Shown here piece after piece: positions 24,713 through 35,213 of a DNA stretch of 58,285 nucleotides. Each line of letters begins with the position of its first letter. The stretch's first letter is position 1. The translations under genes were made by a program, and so were the position numbers. This DNA is from Microbacterium sp. (GTDB taxonomy: Bacteria; Actinomycetota; Actinomycetes; Actinomycetales; Microbacteriaceae): assembly GCF_003248605.1 (NCBI RefSeq), contig NZ_QFPF01000005.1:1-58285 (forward strand), written 5' to 3'. The notes beneath the pieces are model-generated. The model was not told the origin of the DNA, did not search any database, and worked only from the letters and a program-made list of their open reading frames with translations.

Positions 24713-25759
24713 CACGGCGAATACAAGGTGCCCGGCGGCAAGCTGGTGGTCGTCGACCTCGAGGTGCGCGAGGGGCGGATCGCCGACTTCCACCTCGCGG
24801 GCGACTTCTTCCTCGAGCCGGATGTCGCGCTCGACGCGATCGATGGGGCCGTCACGGGTCTGCCGGAGACCGCGGATGTCGCCGCGATCGCCGCCGCGAT
24901 CCGCGCCGTGCTCCCCGAGGGCACGCAGATGCTGGGCTTCACACCCGAGGCGGTCGGCACCGCGGTGCGGCGCTCCCTCGTCACGGCGCCCGGCTGGCGT
25001 GACTTCGATTGGCAGATCGTGCACGAGAAGGCGGTGTCGCCGCGCATGAACCTCGCCCTCGACGAGGTGCTCACGGCGCGCGTCGGCGACGGGCGCCGCA
25101 CCCCGACCCTGCGCATGTGGGAGTGGGATGCCTCGGCCGTCGTGATCGGATCGTTCCAGTCCCTGCGCAACGAGGTCGACCCCGAGGGCGCGGCGCGGCA
25201 CGGCTTCGACGTCGTCCGCCGCATCTCCGGCGGCGGGGCGATGATGATGGGCGCCGGGCAGATCGTGACCTACTCGCTCTACGTTCCGGCGGCGCTGGTG
25301 GCGGGTATGACGTTCGCGGACTCGTACGCCTTTCTCGATGACTGGGTGCTGCAGGCTCTGCGCTCGCTCGGCATCGACGCGACCTATCAGCCGCTGAACG
25401 ACATCGCGAGCCCGACCGGGAAGATCGGCGGCGCCGCGCAGAAGCGTCTCGCGAACGGCGGGGTGCTCCATCACGCGACGCTGAGCTACGACATCGACGG
25501 TCAGATGATGACCGAGGTGCTGCGCATCGGCCGCGAGAAGCTCAGCGACAAGGGCACGGCCTCGGCGGCGAAGCGCGTCGATCCGCTGCGCAGCCAGACC
25601 GGGCTGCCGCGGGAGGCCGTCATCGAGCGGCTGCTGGAGACCTTCGCGAACCTGTACGGCGCGGAGCGGGGCACCATCAGCGCGGACGAGTACGCCGAGG
25701 CCGAGGCCCTCGTCGCCGCCAAGTTCGCCACCGACGCCTGGCTGCGGCGCGTGCCGTGA
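24710..25759 (+). CDS. lplA: Lipoate--protein ligase A with N-terminal accessory domain
   Basis: A 349-aa enzyme that attaches lipoate to the E2 subunits of 2-oxoacid dehydrogenases and to GcvH. The ligase core (about 95-349) has RRISGGGAMMM for the lipoyl-AMP pocket and GKIGGAAQKR with the catalytic Lys. Residues 1-85 (GEYKVPGGKLVVVDLEVREG, PEGTQMLGF) look like the small LplB/CTD accessory domain, here N-terminal rather than C-terminal. Its stop overlaps the GTG of the DNA methyltransferase (GTGA). Confidence 0.88.
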   Translation: MHGEYKVPGGKLVVVDLEVREGRIADFHLAGDFFLEPDVALDAIDGAVTGLPETADVAAIAAAIRAVLPEGTQMLGFTPEAVGTAVRRSLVTAPGWRDFDWQIVHEKAVSPRMNLALDEVLTARVGDGRRTPTLRMWEWDASAVVIGSFQSLRNEVDPEGAARHGFDVVRRISGGGAMMMGAGQIVTYSLYVPAALVAGMTFADSYAFLDDWVLQALRSLGIDATYQPLNDIASPTGKIGGAAQKRLANGGVLHHATLSYDIDGQMMTEVLRIGREKLSDKGTASAAKRVDPLRSQTGLPREAVIERLLETFANLYGAERGTISADEYAEAEALVAAKFATDAWLRRVP

Positions 25760-26664
25760 GCCGGGTCGACATCATCCAGGGTGACAACCTCTCGGTCATG
25801 TCCGGCCTCGCCGACGGCGCCTTCACCGTCGTCTACCTCGACCCGCCGTTCAACACCGGCCGCGCGCGCGAGCGAGCCGTGGAGACCGCGCGGGCGCCGG
25901 GAGCGGACGCGGGGTCGCCCGGGGACGAGACGGCGGAGGCGGGGGTCGCCCAGGCGGGTGTCATCAACCGCGGCTTCCACGGGCGCGAATACGAGCGGGT
26001 GCGGGGGCTGCTCCGGGCGTACGACGACAGGTTCGACGACTACTGGGCGTTCCTCGAGCCGCGCCTGTACGAGGCGTGGCGTCTGCTCTCGCCCGAGGGC
26101 ACCCTCTACCTGCACCTGGACTATCGCGAGGCGCACTACGCGAAGGTCGCCCTCGACGCCCTCTTCGGCCGGGACTGCTTCTTGAACGAGATCATCTGGG
26201 CGTACGACTACGGGGCCAAGACCCGGCGGCGCTGGCCGACGAAGCACGACACGATCTTGGTCTACGTCAAAGACCCGGCGCGGTATGTCTTCGACGCCGA
26301 TGCCGCCGACCGCGAGCCGTACATGGCCCCGGGCCTGGTGACGCCCGAGAAGGCGGCGCGGGGCAAGCTGCCCACCGATGTGTGGTGGCACACGATCGTG
26401 CCCACGAGCGGGCGCGAGAAGACCGGGTACCCCACACAGAAGCCCGAGGGGATCCTGCGGCGCATGATCGGCGCCTCCAGTCGCCCGGGCGACCTCGTGC
26501 TCGACCCGTTCGCCGGCAGCGGCACGACGGGCGCGGTCGCGGCCGCTCTCGGCCGCAGCGCCGTGCTCATCGACGCCAACCCCGCCGCGATCGAGGTGAT
26601 GGCCGTGCGGATGCCGGGGGCCCGAGTGCGCGGCGAAGACCGTGCGAGCGCCGCCCCTGCCTAG
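25756..26664 (+). CDS. Orphan site-specific DNA methyltransferase (beta-type N6-A/N4-C)
   Basis: A 302-aa methyltransferase. The catalytic motif IV, DPPF (29-32), precedes the SAM-binding motif I, DPFAGSGTTG (about 249-258), which is the beta-class order. HTIVPTSGREKTGYPTQKPEGILRRMI is conserved in this group. The target-recognition segment, about residues 50-100, is short and low-complexity (GADAGSPGDETAEAGVAQAG). No restriction enzyme is adjacent. Translationally coupled to lplA. Confidence 0.88.
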   Translation: MSRVDIIQGDNLSVMSGLADGAFTVVYLDPPFNTGRARERAVETARAPGADAGSPGDETAEAGVAQAGVINRGFHGREYERVRGLLRAYDDRFDDYWAFLEPRLYEAWRLLSPEGTLYLHLDYREAHYAKVALDALFGRDCFLNEIIWAYDYGAKTRRRWPTKHDTILVYVKDPARYVFDADAADREPYMAPGLVTPEKAARGKLPTDVWWHTIVPTSGREKTGYPTQKPEGILRRMIGASSRPGDLVLDPFAGSGTTGAVAAALGRSAVLIDANPAAIEVMAVRMPGARVRGEDRASAAPA

Positions 26665-26676
26665 GGTGGGGGGATG
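26662..26676 (+). promoter_or_regulatory. Leaderless promoter of the LLM oxidoreductase
   Basis: TAGGGT (26662-26667), six bases, ATG 26674. The bases between are G-rich, so a weak Shine-Dalgarno role cannot be excluded. Confidence 0.5.
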
Positions 26677-27660
26677 AGATTCGGAACCTTCATCCCGCAG
26701 GGCTGGCGTCACGACCTGGTCGGCATCGAGCCGTCCGAGCAGTGGCGCGTCATGCGCGAACTCGCCCAGCGTGCCGACGAGGGCCCGTGGGAGTCGCTGT
26801 GGGTCTACGACCACTTCCACACCGTCCCCGTCCCGAGCGATGAGGCCACCCACGAGGCGTGGACGCTGATGGCGGCGTTCGCCGCCGTGACAGACCGCAT
26901 CCGCCTCGGTCAGATGTGCACCTGCATGGGCTACCGCAACCCCGCCTACCTCGCGAAGGTCGCCGCGACCATCGACCTGGTCTCGGGTGGACGCGTCGAG
27001 ATGGGGATCGGCGGTGGCTGGTACGAGCACGAGTGGCGTGCGTACGGCTACGGATTCCCGCCGATCAAGGATCGCCTCGCGATGCTCGACGAGGGTGTCC
27101 AGATCATGCAGCAGGCCTGGCGCACGGGCCGAGCCACCCTGCAGGGCGCGCACTACGCGGTCGAAGACGCGATCGTGCAGCCGCGACCGCTCCAGGAGGG
27201 CGGCATCCCCGTCTGGGTCGCCGGGGGAGGCGAGAAGGTCACCCTGCGCATCGCTGCGAAGTATGCGCAGTACACGAACTTCTCGAACGATCCCGAGCAG
27301 TTCAGCCACAAGCGCGAGGTGCTGAAGGGCCACACCGATGCGATCGGTCGAGACCTCGGCGAGATCACCCTGTCGGCCAACTTCAACACCGTCATCGCCT
27401 CGTCCGAGGCCGAGGTGGCGGAGCGCCTCGCGGTCATCGAGGATCGGGTCGCCCCCTATCTCGGCGACCGCACCGAGGCGTTCATGCACGAGTATCGCGG
27501 TGGTGCGGGCCTGGTGGGCACGCCCGAGCAGGTCATCGAGCGGCTCGTCGCGCTGCGCGAGCGGGGGCTGGGCTACGCGATCCACTACTTCCCCGAGCAC
27601 GCCTACGACCGCTCCGGTATCGAGCTCTTCCAGCGAGAGGTGATCCCCGCGCTGACGTGA
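26674..27660 (+). CDS. LLM-class F420-dependent oxidoreductase
   Basis: A 328-aa luciferase-like TIM-barrel enzyme. MRFGTFIPQGW at the start, VYDHFHTVP, RIRLGQMCTCMGYRNPAYLAKVAATIDLVSGGRVEMGIGGGW and VGTPEQVIERL are diagnostic of the F420-dependent branch. It transfers hydride between F420 and an unknown substrate. It has its own leaderless promoter and is convergent with the TetR gene. Confidence 0.9.
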   Translation: MRFGTFIPQGWRHDLVGIEPSEQWRVMRELAQRADEGPWESLWVYDHFHTVPVPSDEATHEAWTLMAAFAAVTDRIRLGQMCTCMGYRNPAYLAKVAATIDLVSGGRVEMGIGGGWYEHEWRAYGYGFPPIKDRLAMLDEGVQIMQQAWRTGRATLQGAHYAVEDAIVQPRPLQEGGIPVWVAGGGEKVTLRIAAKYAQYTNFSNDPEQFSHKREVLKGHTDAIGRDLGEITLSANFNTVIASSEAEVAERLAVIEDRVAPYLGDRTEAFMHEYRGGAGLVGTPEQVIERLVALRERGLGYAIHYFPEHAYDRSGIELFQREVIPALT

Positions 27661-27685
27661 GGGGCGGCGAGCCCCTGTCGCGGCG

Positions 27686-28282
27686 CTACTCGGCGCGCTC
27701 CTCGAGGGCGCCGAGCAGCGCCGCGATGGTCCCGGCCATGTCGAGCTCGGGATCGACGAGCCACTGCGTCTGAAGGCCGTCGCCGAGGGCGAGCACGATC
27801 GTCGCGAGGGTCGCGGGGTCGATGCGCGTCGTCAGCCGGCCCTCCTGCTGCAGTCGCTCGATGACGGGCACGAACAGATCGCGCAACCTGTGCTGGCGCC
27901 CGGCGAAGTAGTCGTGCGCGGGGTGCTCCGGATCGACCGCGTCGACGGAGACGTGGGCGAAGAGCTGCACGAGCCCTGGTACGTCCGCATTGTGCCGGAT
28001 GACATCGAGGTAGGTCTCGAGCACGGCGTCCGGCTGCTGGGCGGAGTCGATGGGGCCGTACGTGGCGGCATCGACCTCGTCGCGCTTGCTGAGGATCGCG
28101 GTGTACAGCTCCTCCTTCGTGCCGAAGTAGTGCAGCAGCCCCGCCTGCGAGAGCCCGACCGCGTCGGCCAGCTCCCGCACGGAGGTGTTCCGGAAGCCCT
28201 CCCGCGCGATCACCTCGAGAGCCGTGCGCAGGATCTCGTCGCGTTTGGCCACGCCCTTGGCGTATGACCCCCGTTGTGCCAT
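27686..28282 (-). CDS. TetR-family repressor of the adjacent beta-glucosidase
   Basis: A 198-aa regulator. The HTH is EGFRNTSVRELADAVGLSQAGLLHYFGTKEELY (about 24-56), with a typical ligand domain behind it. ATG 28282 (MAQRGSYAKG) is chosen over the ATG 36 bases upstream because TACGCT (plus-strand AGCGTA 28289-28294) sits six bases before it. TTGAAA 18 bases further back supplies a -35. It is divergent from the GH3 gene and likely binds the palindrome at 28316-28340. Confidence 0.9.
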   Translation of the reverse strand: MAQRGSYAKGVAKRDEILRTALEVIAREGFRNTSVRELADAVGLSQAGLLHYFGTKEELYTAILSKRDEVDAATYGPIDSAQQPDAVLETYLDVIRHNADVPGLVQLFAHVSVDAVDPEHPAHDYFAGRQHRLRDLFVPVIERLQQEGRLTTRIDPATLATIVLALGDGLQTQWLVDPELDMAGTIAALLGALEERAE

Positions 28283-28288
28283 GCCCCG

Positions 28289-28340
28289 AGCGTAGACCGA
28301 GCGATGCTTGCTTTTCAAAACCTAGCGCCATATGGTTTTG
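28289..28340. promoter_or_regulatory. Divergent TetR/GH3 promoters sharing one operator
   Basis: Operator: CAAAACC (28316-28322), 11-nt spacer, GGTTTTG (28334-28340). GH3 side: TTGCTT (28308-28313), 17 nt, TATGGT (28331-28336), which lies inside the right arm. TetR side (minus): TTGAAA (28313-28318), 18 nt, TACGCT (28289-28294), whose -35 lies in the left arm. One bound dimer would block both promoters. Confidence 0.75.
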
Positions 28341-28405
28341 CTGGACGGCGTCGCCCGTCCACCCGCTGCGTCGCTGCCGGCGACAGATCCCACGAAGGAG
28401 TGACC

Positions 28406-30658
28406 GTGACCGATACGACCCTCACCGACACCCCCGCCGACACGACCGCACCCGCCGTCGCCGACCTGACTCTCGAGGAGAGGGCGTCGCTGACCAGCGG
28501 GGCCGACTTCTGGACGACCACCGCGATCGAGCGCGCCGGCGTGCCCAGCGTCATGATGACCGATGGCCCGCACGGCCTGCGCAAGCAGAGCGGCGGAAAC
28601 GACCACGTCGGCCTCGCCGACAGCGTGCCGGCCACCTGCTTTCCCCCCGCGGTCGGGCTGAGCGCCACCTTCGACCCCGAGCTCGCGGAGCGCGTGGGCG
28701 CGGCCCTGGGCGTCGAGTCCGCCATCGAGGACGTCGCCGTCATCCTCGGCCCCGGCATCAACATCAAGCGCTCGCCGCTGTGCGGCCGCAACTTCGAGTA
28801 CATGTCCGAGGACCCGATCGTCTCCGGCGTGATGGGCGCCGCGCTCGTGCGCGGCATCCAGTCGCAGGGCGTGGGCGCCTCGCTCAAGCACTTCGCGGCC
28901 AACAACCAGGAGACCGACCGCCTGCGCGTCTCGAGCGACGTCGACCCGCGTCCGCTGCGCGAGATCTACCTGCGCGGATTCCAGCGCGCCGTTCAGGACG
29001 CGCAGCCGTGGACGGTGATGTGCTCCTACAACCGCATCAACGGGGTCTACGCGTCGGAGGACCCGTGGCTGCTCACGAGCGTCCTGCGCGACGAGTGGGG
29101 CTTCGAGGGCCTCGTCGTCTCGGACTGGGGCGCCGTGAACGATCGTGTCGCCGCTGTCGCCGCCGGGCTCGACCTCGAGATGCCCTCCAGCGGAGGGATC
29201 TCCGATGCGCGGGTCGTCGCGGCCGTGCGTGAGGGCTCGCTCGCCGAGTCCGCCCTCGACCTGGTCGCCGGTCGCGTGCTCGATCTCGTCGGCAAGGCCC
29301 AGCGCCGTCCCGCCCAGGCCGGTCCGCTCGATGTCGACGCGCACCACGCGCTGGCCCGCGAGGTCGCCGGCCGCGCGCTCGTGCTGCTCAAGAACGAGGG
29401 CGGGATGCTGCCGCTGAACCCCGCACAGAAGGTCGCCGTCATCGGGGCCTTCGCCACGACGCCGCGCTTCCAGGGCGCCGGGTCGTCGCTGATCAACCCG
29501 ACCCGTCTCGACACGGCGCTCGAGGCGATCGTCGAGTATGCCGACGAGGACACGGTCTCCTTCGCCGCCGGTTTCCGCATCGACGGTTCGGGCGACGCCG
29601 CGGCGCTGCGCGCGGAGGCCGCGGCGACCGCCGCCGCCGCCGACGTCGCCGTCGTCTTCATCGGCCTGCCCGCCGCCGCCGAGTCCGAGGGCTTCGACCG
29701 CGAGCACATCGACCTGCCGGCCGATCAGCTCGCCGCGCTCGACGCCGTGGTCGCCGCCAACCCGCGCACGGTCGTCGTGCTCTCCAATGGCGGCGTGGTC
29801 GCGCTGCCCTTCGCGGGCGACGTGCCCGCCATCGTCGAGGGCTGGCTGCTCGGCCAGGCCGGCGGATCGGCGACGGCCGATGTGCTCTACGGCGCCGTCA
29901 ACCCCTCCGGCCGCCTCGCCGAGACCATCCCGCTGCGCCTGGAGGACAACCCCTCCTACGGCAACTTCCCCGGCGAGAACGGCCACGTCCGATACGGCGA
30001 GGGCCTGTTCGTCGGGTACCGCTGGTACGACGAGCGGGGGCTCGATGTGACCTACCCCTTCGGTCACGGCCTCTCGTACACGAGCTTCGAATACGGCCGG
30101 CCGACAGCATCCCTCGCCGCGAACGGCGACGTGCTCGTGCGGGTCGCCGTCACCAACACCGGGTCGCGCGCGGGCCGCGAGGTCGTGCAGGTCTACACCG
30201 CGCTCGAGGGATCGAGCGTGCAGCGCGCACCGCGCGAACTCAAGGCGTTCGAGAGTGTGGCGATCGAGGCGGGGCAGACCCGAGAGGTCGAACTGACGGT
30301 GCGCCGCGAGGACCTGGCCTACTGGGACATCCGCGTCGACCGGTGGATCGTCGAGGGCGGCGCGTACCACGTGCACGTTGGAGCGTCCAGCCGCGACATC
30401 CGCGGCGTCGTCGTCGTCGACGTGCCCGGTGACGAGCTCGTGCTGCCCGCCACGGCGGACTCGTCGATCTCGGAACTGCTCGCCGACCCGACGGTCGGGC
30501 CGCGCCTGCGCGAGATCCTCGGCCAGGCGTTCGGCGTGGGCGACGCGGCCGACGAGATGCTTCAGCTGCTGGGTTCGTTCCCGATCGGGCGTCTCGCGAC
30601 GTTCCCGAACGTCGCGATCACCCAGGAGCAGGTGCAGGAGCTGCTCGCCGGCGCGTGA
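28406..30658 (+). CDS. Beta-glucosidase-type glycoside hydrolase, GH3
   Basis: A 750-aa cytoplasmic GH3 enzyme, presumably cleaving beta-glucosides or xylosides. Catalytic TIM barrel: MMTDGPHGLRKQ, SLKHFAANNQETDR, and nucleophile Asp240 in GLVVSDWGAV. The (alpha/beta)6 sandwich contains AESEGFDREHIDLP. A C-terminal fibronectin-III-like domain follows (VAVTNTGSRAGREVVQVY). GTG 28406 has AAGGAG (28395-28400) five bases upstream. It has no signal peptide. Expression should be controlled by the divergent TetR. Confidence 0.94.
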   Translation: MTDTTLTDTPADTTAPAVADLTLEERASLTSGADFWTTTAIERAGVPSVMMTDGPHGLRKQSGGNDHVGLADSVPATCFPPAVGLSATFDPELAERVGAALGVESAIEDVAVILGPGINIKRSPLCGRNFEYMSEDPIVSGVMGAALVRGIQSQGVGASLKHFAANNQETDRLRVSSDVDPRPLREIYLRGFQRAVQDAQPWTVMCSYNRINGVYASEDPWLLTSVLRDEWGFEGLVVSDWGAVNDRVAAVAAGLDLEMPSSGGISDARVVAAVREGSLAESALDLVAGRVLDLVGKAQRRPAQAGPLDVDAHHALAREVAGRALVLLKNEGGMLPLNPAQKVAVIGAFATTPRFQGAGSSLINPTRLDTALEAIVEYADEDTVSFAAGFRIDGSGDAAALRAEAAATAAAADVAVVFIGLPAAAESEGFDREHIDLPADQLAALDAVVAANPRTVVVLSNGGVVALPFAGDVPAIVEGWLLGQAGGSATADVLYGAVNPSGRLAETIPLRLEDNPSYGNFPGENGHVRYGEGLFVGYRWYDERGLDVTYPFGHGLSYTSFEYGRPTASLAANGDVLVRVAVTNTGSRAGREVVQVYTALEGSSVQRAPRELKAFESVAIEAGQTREVELTVRREDLAYWDIRVDRWIVEGGAYHVHVGASSRDIRGVVVVDVPGDELVLPATADSSISELLADPTVGPRLREILGQAFGVGDAADEMLQLLGSFPIGRLATFPNVAITQEQVQELLAGA

Positions 30659-30661
30659 GCG

Positions 30662-32830
<2,169 letters not shown>

Positions 32831-32834
<4 letters not shown>

Positions 32835-34051
32835 CTCTCGATCGCCTCTCGGATTCGGGTGGCGGCGTCTTCGGGGGCGATGTCGCCGATCCAGGCGCCC
32901 ATCGCGGCCTCGGAGCCCGCGAGGTACTTCAGCTTGTCGGCCGCGCGCCGGGGTGAGGTCAGCTGCAGGTGCAGGCGCGCGGTGTCGCGCGCCGTGTGCA
33001 CGGGCGCCTGATGCCACGCGGCGATGTAGGGGGTGGGGGTGTCGTACAGCCGGTCGATGCCGCGCAGCAGCCGGAGGTACACCTCGGCGAGCTCGTCGCG
33101 CTCGGCGGCGGTCGTCGCCGCCAGGTCGGGTGCGTGGCGCCGGGGCGCGAGGTGCACCTCGAGGGGCCAGCGCGCGGCGAACGGCACGTACGCGACCCAG
33201 TGCTCGGCGTCGATCACGACGCGCGGCCCCGCGGACTCGAACGCGATGATGCGCTCGAACAGATCATCGCCCTCCCGCTCGATCGCCGAGAGCAGCGACC
33301 TCGTGCGGGGCGTGATGTAGGGGTAGGAGTAGATCTGGCCGTGCGGATGGTGCAGCGTGACGCCGATCTCCTCTCCGCGGTTCTCGAAGGGGAAGACCTG
33401 CTGCACCCCCGGCAGGGCCGACAGCGCGGCGGTCCGGTCGGCCCAGGCTTCGATGACCGTGCGCGCGCGGACGGGGGTCTGCGTGCCGAACGAGCCCTCG
33501 TGCGCGGGGCTGAAGCACACGACCTCGCATCGGCCGACGGAAGAGCGGGTGCGGCCGAGGCCCGGGGCGTCGAGGTCGGCGAGATCCTGCGGCGGATCGT
33601 CGGCCCGGGGTGCATCCGCCGTGGCCTCGGCGAGGCCCGGCCCGAAGGAGGGCGACTTGTTCTCGAAGACGACGACGTCGTAGAGCGAGGGCACCTCGGA
33701 GGGGTTGGTGGGGCTCTGCGGGGCGAGCGGATCGAGGTGGGCGGGCGGCAGGAACGCGCGGTTCTGGCGGGCCTGGGCGACCGAGATCCAGTCTCCGGTG
33801 AGCACGTCGTGCCGCATCGTCGCGGTCGCGGGGCGGGGGGCGAGCTCGCGCGCGTCGACGGCGCGCGCGAGCGGCAGGGTGGTGTCGGCGTCGTCGTAGT
33901 AGATCAGTTCGCGGCCGTCGGCCATGCGGGTCGCGCGGCGGACGACGCCGGCGCCGAGCGCGGTGACGGTGAGTTCGGCGGTAGTGCCGCCGAGTCCGAC
34001 CTCGGGGTCGGCGTCCGAGGTCGGATCTGTCCAAAGCTCCGGAGTGTTCAC
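32831..34051 (-). CDS. galT: Galactose-1-phosphate uridylyltransferase
   Basis: A 406-aa HIT-superfamily enzyme exchanging UDP between UDP-glucose and galactose-1-phosphate. The catalytic HPH lies in TLHHPHGQIYSYPYI. Zinc-site and substrate stretches include CEVVCFSPAHEGSFG and HLQLTSPRR. GTG 34051 is six bases after a TATCGT -10 box and has no Shine-Dalgarno, so it is probably leaderless. It overlaps galK. Repression by the divergent LacI protein is expected. Confidence 0.94.
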
Positions 34052-34089
34052 GTCAACACGATAGTGCGGACGCAATGATAACGTCAACA
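34045..34089. promoter_or_regulatory. galT promoter with two LacI-type operators
   Basis: Minus strand: TTGACG (34082-34087), 18 nt, TATCGT (34058-34063), six bases, GTG 34051. Operator 1, TGATAACGTCAACA (34076-34089), covers the -35. Operator 2, TGTTCACGTCAACA (34045-34058), covers the start codon. They are 31 bp apart, about three helical turns, and both carry the central CG of LacI-family sites. Confidence 0.75.
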
Positions 34090-34128
34090 TCGGCGAACCA
34101 CCGGAGTTGTGAACAGAAAGAGGTCGGC

Positions 34129-35205
34129 ATGGAGCGGCGAGTATCGATGGCCGATGTCGCGGCCGAGGCCGGGGTGTCCGGTCAGACGGTGTCGCGCGTC
34201 GCGAACGGTCTGTCCAATGTCGATCCGGCGACGCGGGCCCGCGTCGAGGCCGCGATGCAGCGTCTCGGGTATCGTCCGCACCGTGCGGCCCGCGCCCTGC
34301 GCACGGGGCGCACGCACACGCTCGGCGTCGTCGTCGCGACCCTCGCCTCGGTCGGCAACACCCGCATGCTCGAGAGCCTCGTCGCCGCTGCCGCGGCGCG
34401 CGGGTACGCGGTCGTGGTCGCGAGCCTCTCCGTGCCCGCCGCGAACGCCGCCCCGAATGCCGTGGACGCCGCCCCGAATGCCGTGAACGCCGCCCCGGAC
34501 GCCGCCCCGGACGCCGCGAACCTACCCGCAGACTCCGCCTTCGCCGCGCTCGCGGAGCAGGGCGTGGACGGTGCGATCGTGCTGAACGAGGCCACGCCCG
34601 CGGCCCGCGCCGCGAACGTCCCGGCCGGGATGCCGGTCGTCGCGATCGACTCCGGCGGTGATGCGCGGTTCCTCGCGGTCGAGTCGGACCACGCGGGAGG
34701 CGCCGCAGCCGCCACGCGGCATCTGCTCGCGCGCGGGGCACGCACGGTCCATCACGTGGCGGGGCCCGCCTCGGCGTACGCGGCGGCCGAGCGCGAACGC
34801 GGCTGGCGTGCGGCGCTCGACGAGGCCGGCATCGCGGCGCCCGAGGTCCGGCGCGGTGACTGGAGCGCAGCATCCGGTCACGTCGCGGGTCGGTCGCTGG
34901 CCGACGACCCGGGGGTGGAGGCGGTGTTCGCCGCCAACGATCAGATGGCACTCGGCGTGCTGCGCGCGCTCCACGAGCGCGGTCGCGCCGTGCCCGGCGA
35001 GGTCGCGGTGGTCGGCTTCGACGACGTGCTCGACGCCGCCGACTACTGGCCGCCGCTCACGAGCGTGCGGCAGGACTTCGACGCCCTGGGAGCGCGCGCC
35101 GTGTCGGCCCTCCTCGCACGCGTCGAGGGTCGGGATGCTGCGGCCCACGACATCGTCGCGACGTCGCTCATCGTGCGCGAGAGTGCCCCGGGGTCTTCGC
35201 GATGA
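34129..35205 (+). CDS. LacI-family repressor of the gal genes
   Basis: A 358-aa regulator. HTH: VSMADVAAEAGVSGQTVSRVANGLSNVDPATR (about 5-36), hinge YRPHRAARALRTGRT, then a periplasmic-binding-type ligand domain ending with VGFDDVLDAADYWPPLTSVRQDF. ATG 34129 has an AGAGG Shine-Dalgarno. Residues about 105-132 are an Ala/Pro/Asn insertion made of tandem repeats, inside the first ligand subdomain. Divergent from galT-galK. Confidence 0.92.
   Translation: MERRVSMADVAAEAGVSGQTVSRVANGLSNVDPATRARVEAAMQRLGYRPHRAARALRTGRTHTLGVVVATLASVGNTRMLESLVAAAAARGYAVVVASLSVPAANAAPNAVDAAPNAVNAAPDAAPDAANLPADSAFAALAEQGVDGAIVLNEATPAARAANVPAGMPVVAIDSGGDARFLAVESDHAGGAAAATRHLLARGARTVHHVAGPASAYAAAERERGWRAALDEAGIAAPEVRRGDWSAASGHVAGRSLADDPGVEAVFAANDQMALGVLRALHERGRAVPGEVAVVGFDDVLDAADYWPPLTSVRQDFDALGARAVSALLARVEGRDAAAHDIVATSLIVRESAPGSSR
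34447..34521 (+). repeat. 21-bp and 12-bp tandem repeats inside the LacI gene
   Basis: Two 21-bp units (34447-34467 and 34468-34488) differ by one base, and two identical 12-bp units GCCGCCCCGGAC follow (34489-34512). They encode A-A-P-N-A-V-D/N and A-A-P-D runs. All are in frame. Confidence 0.9.
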
Positions 35206-35213
35206 GAGCCGCT

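Noticed and set aside
25501..27600. Long minus-strand open frame (about 700 codons) opposite lplA, the methyltransferase and the LLM gene
   Set aside because: Composition is that of an antisense frame in high-GC DNA; all three plus-strand genes show complete family motifs.
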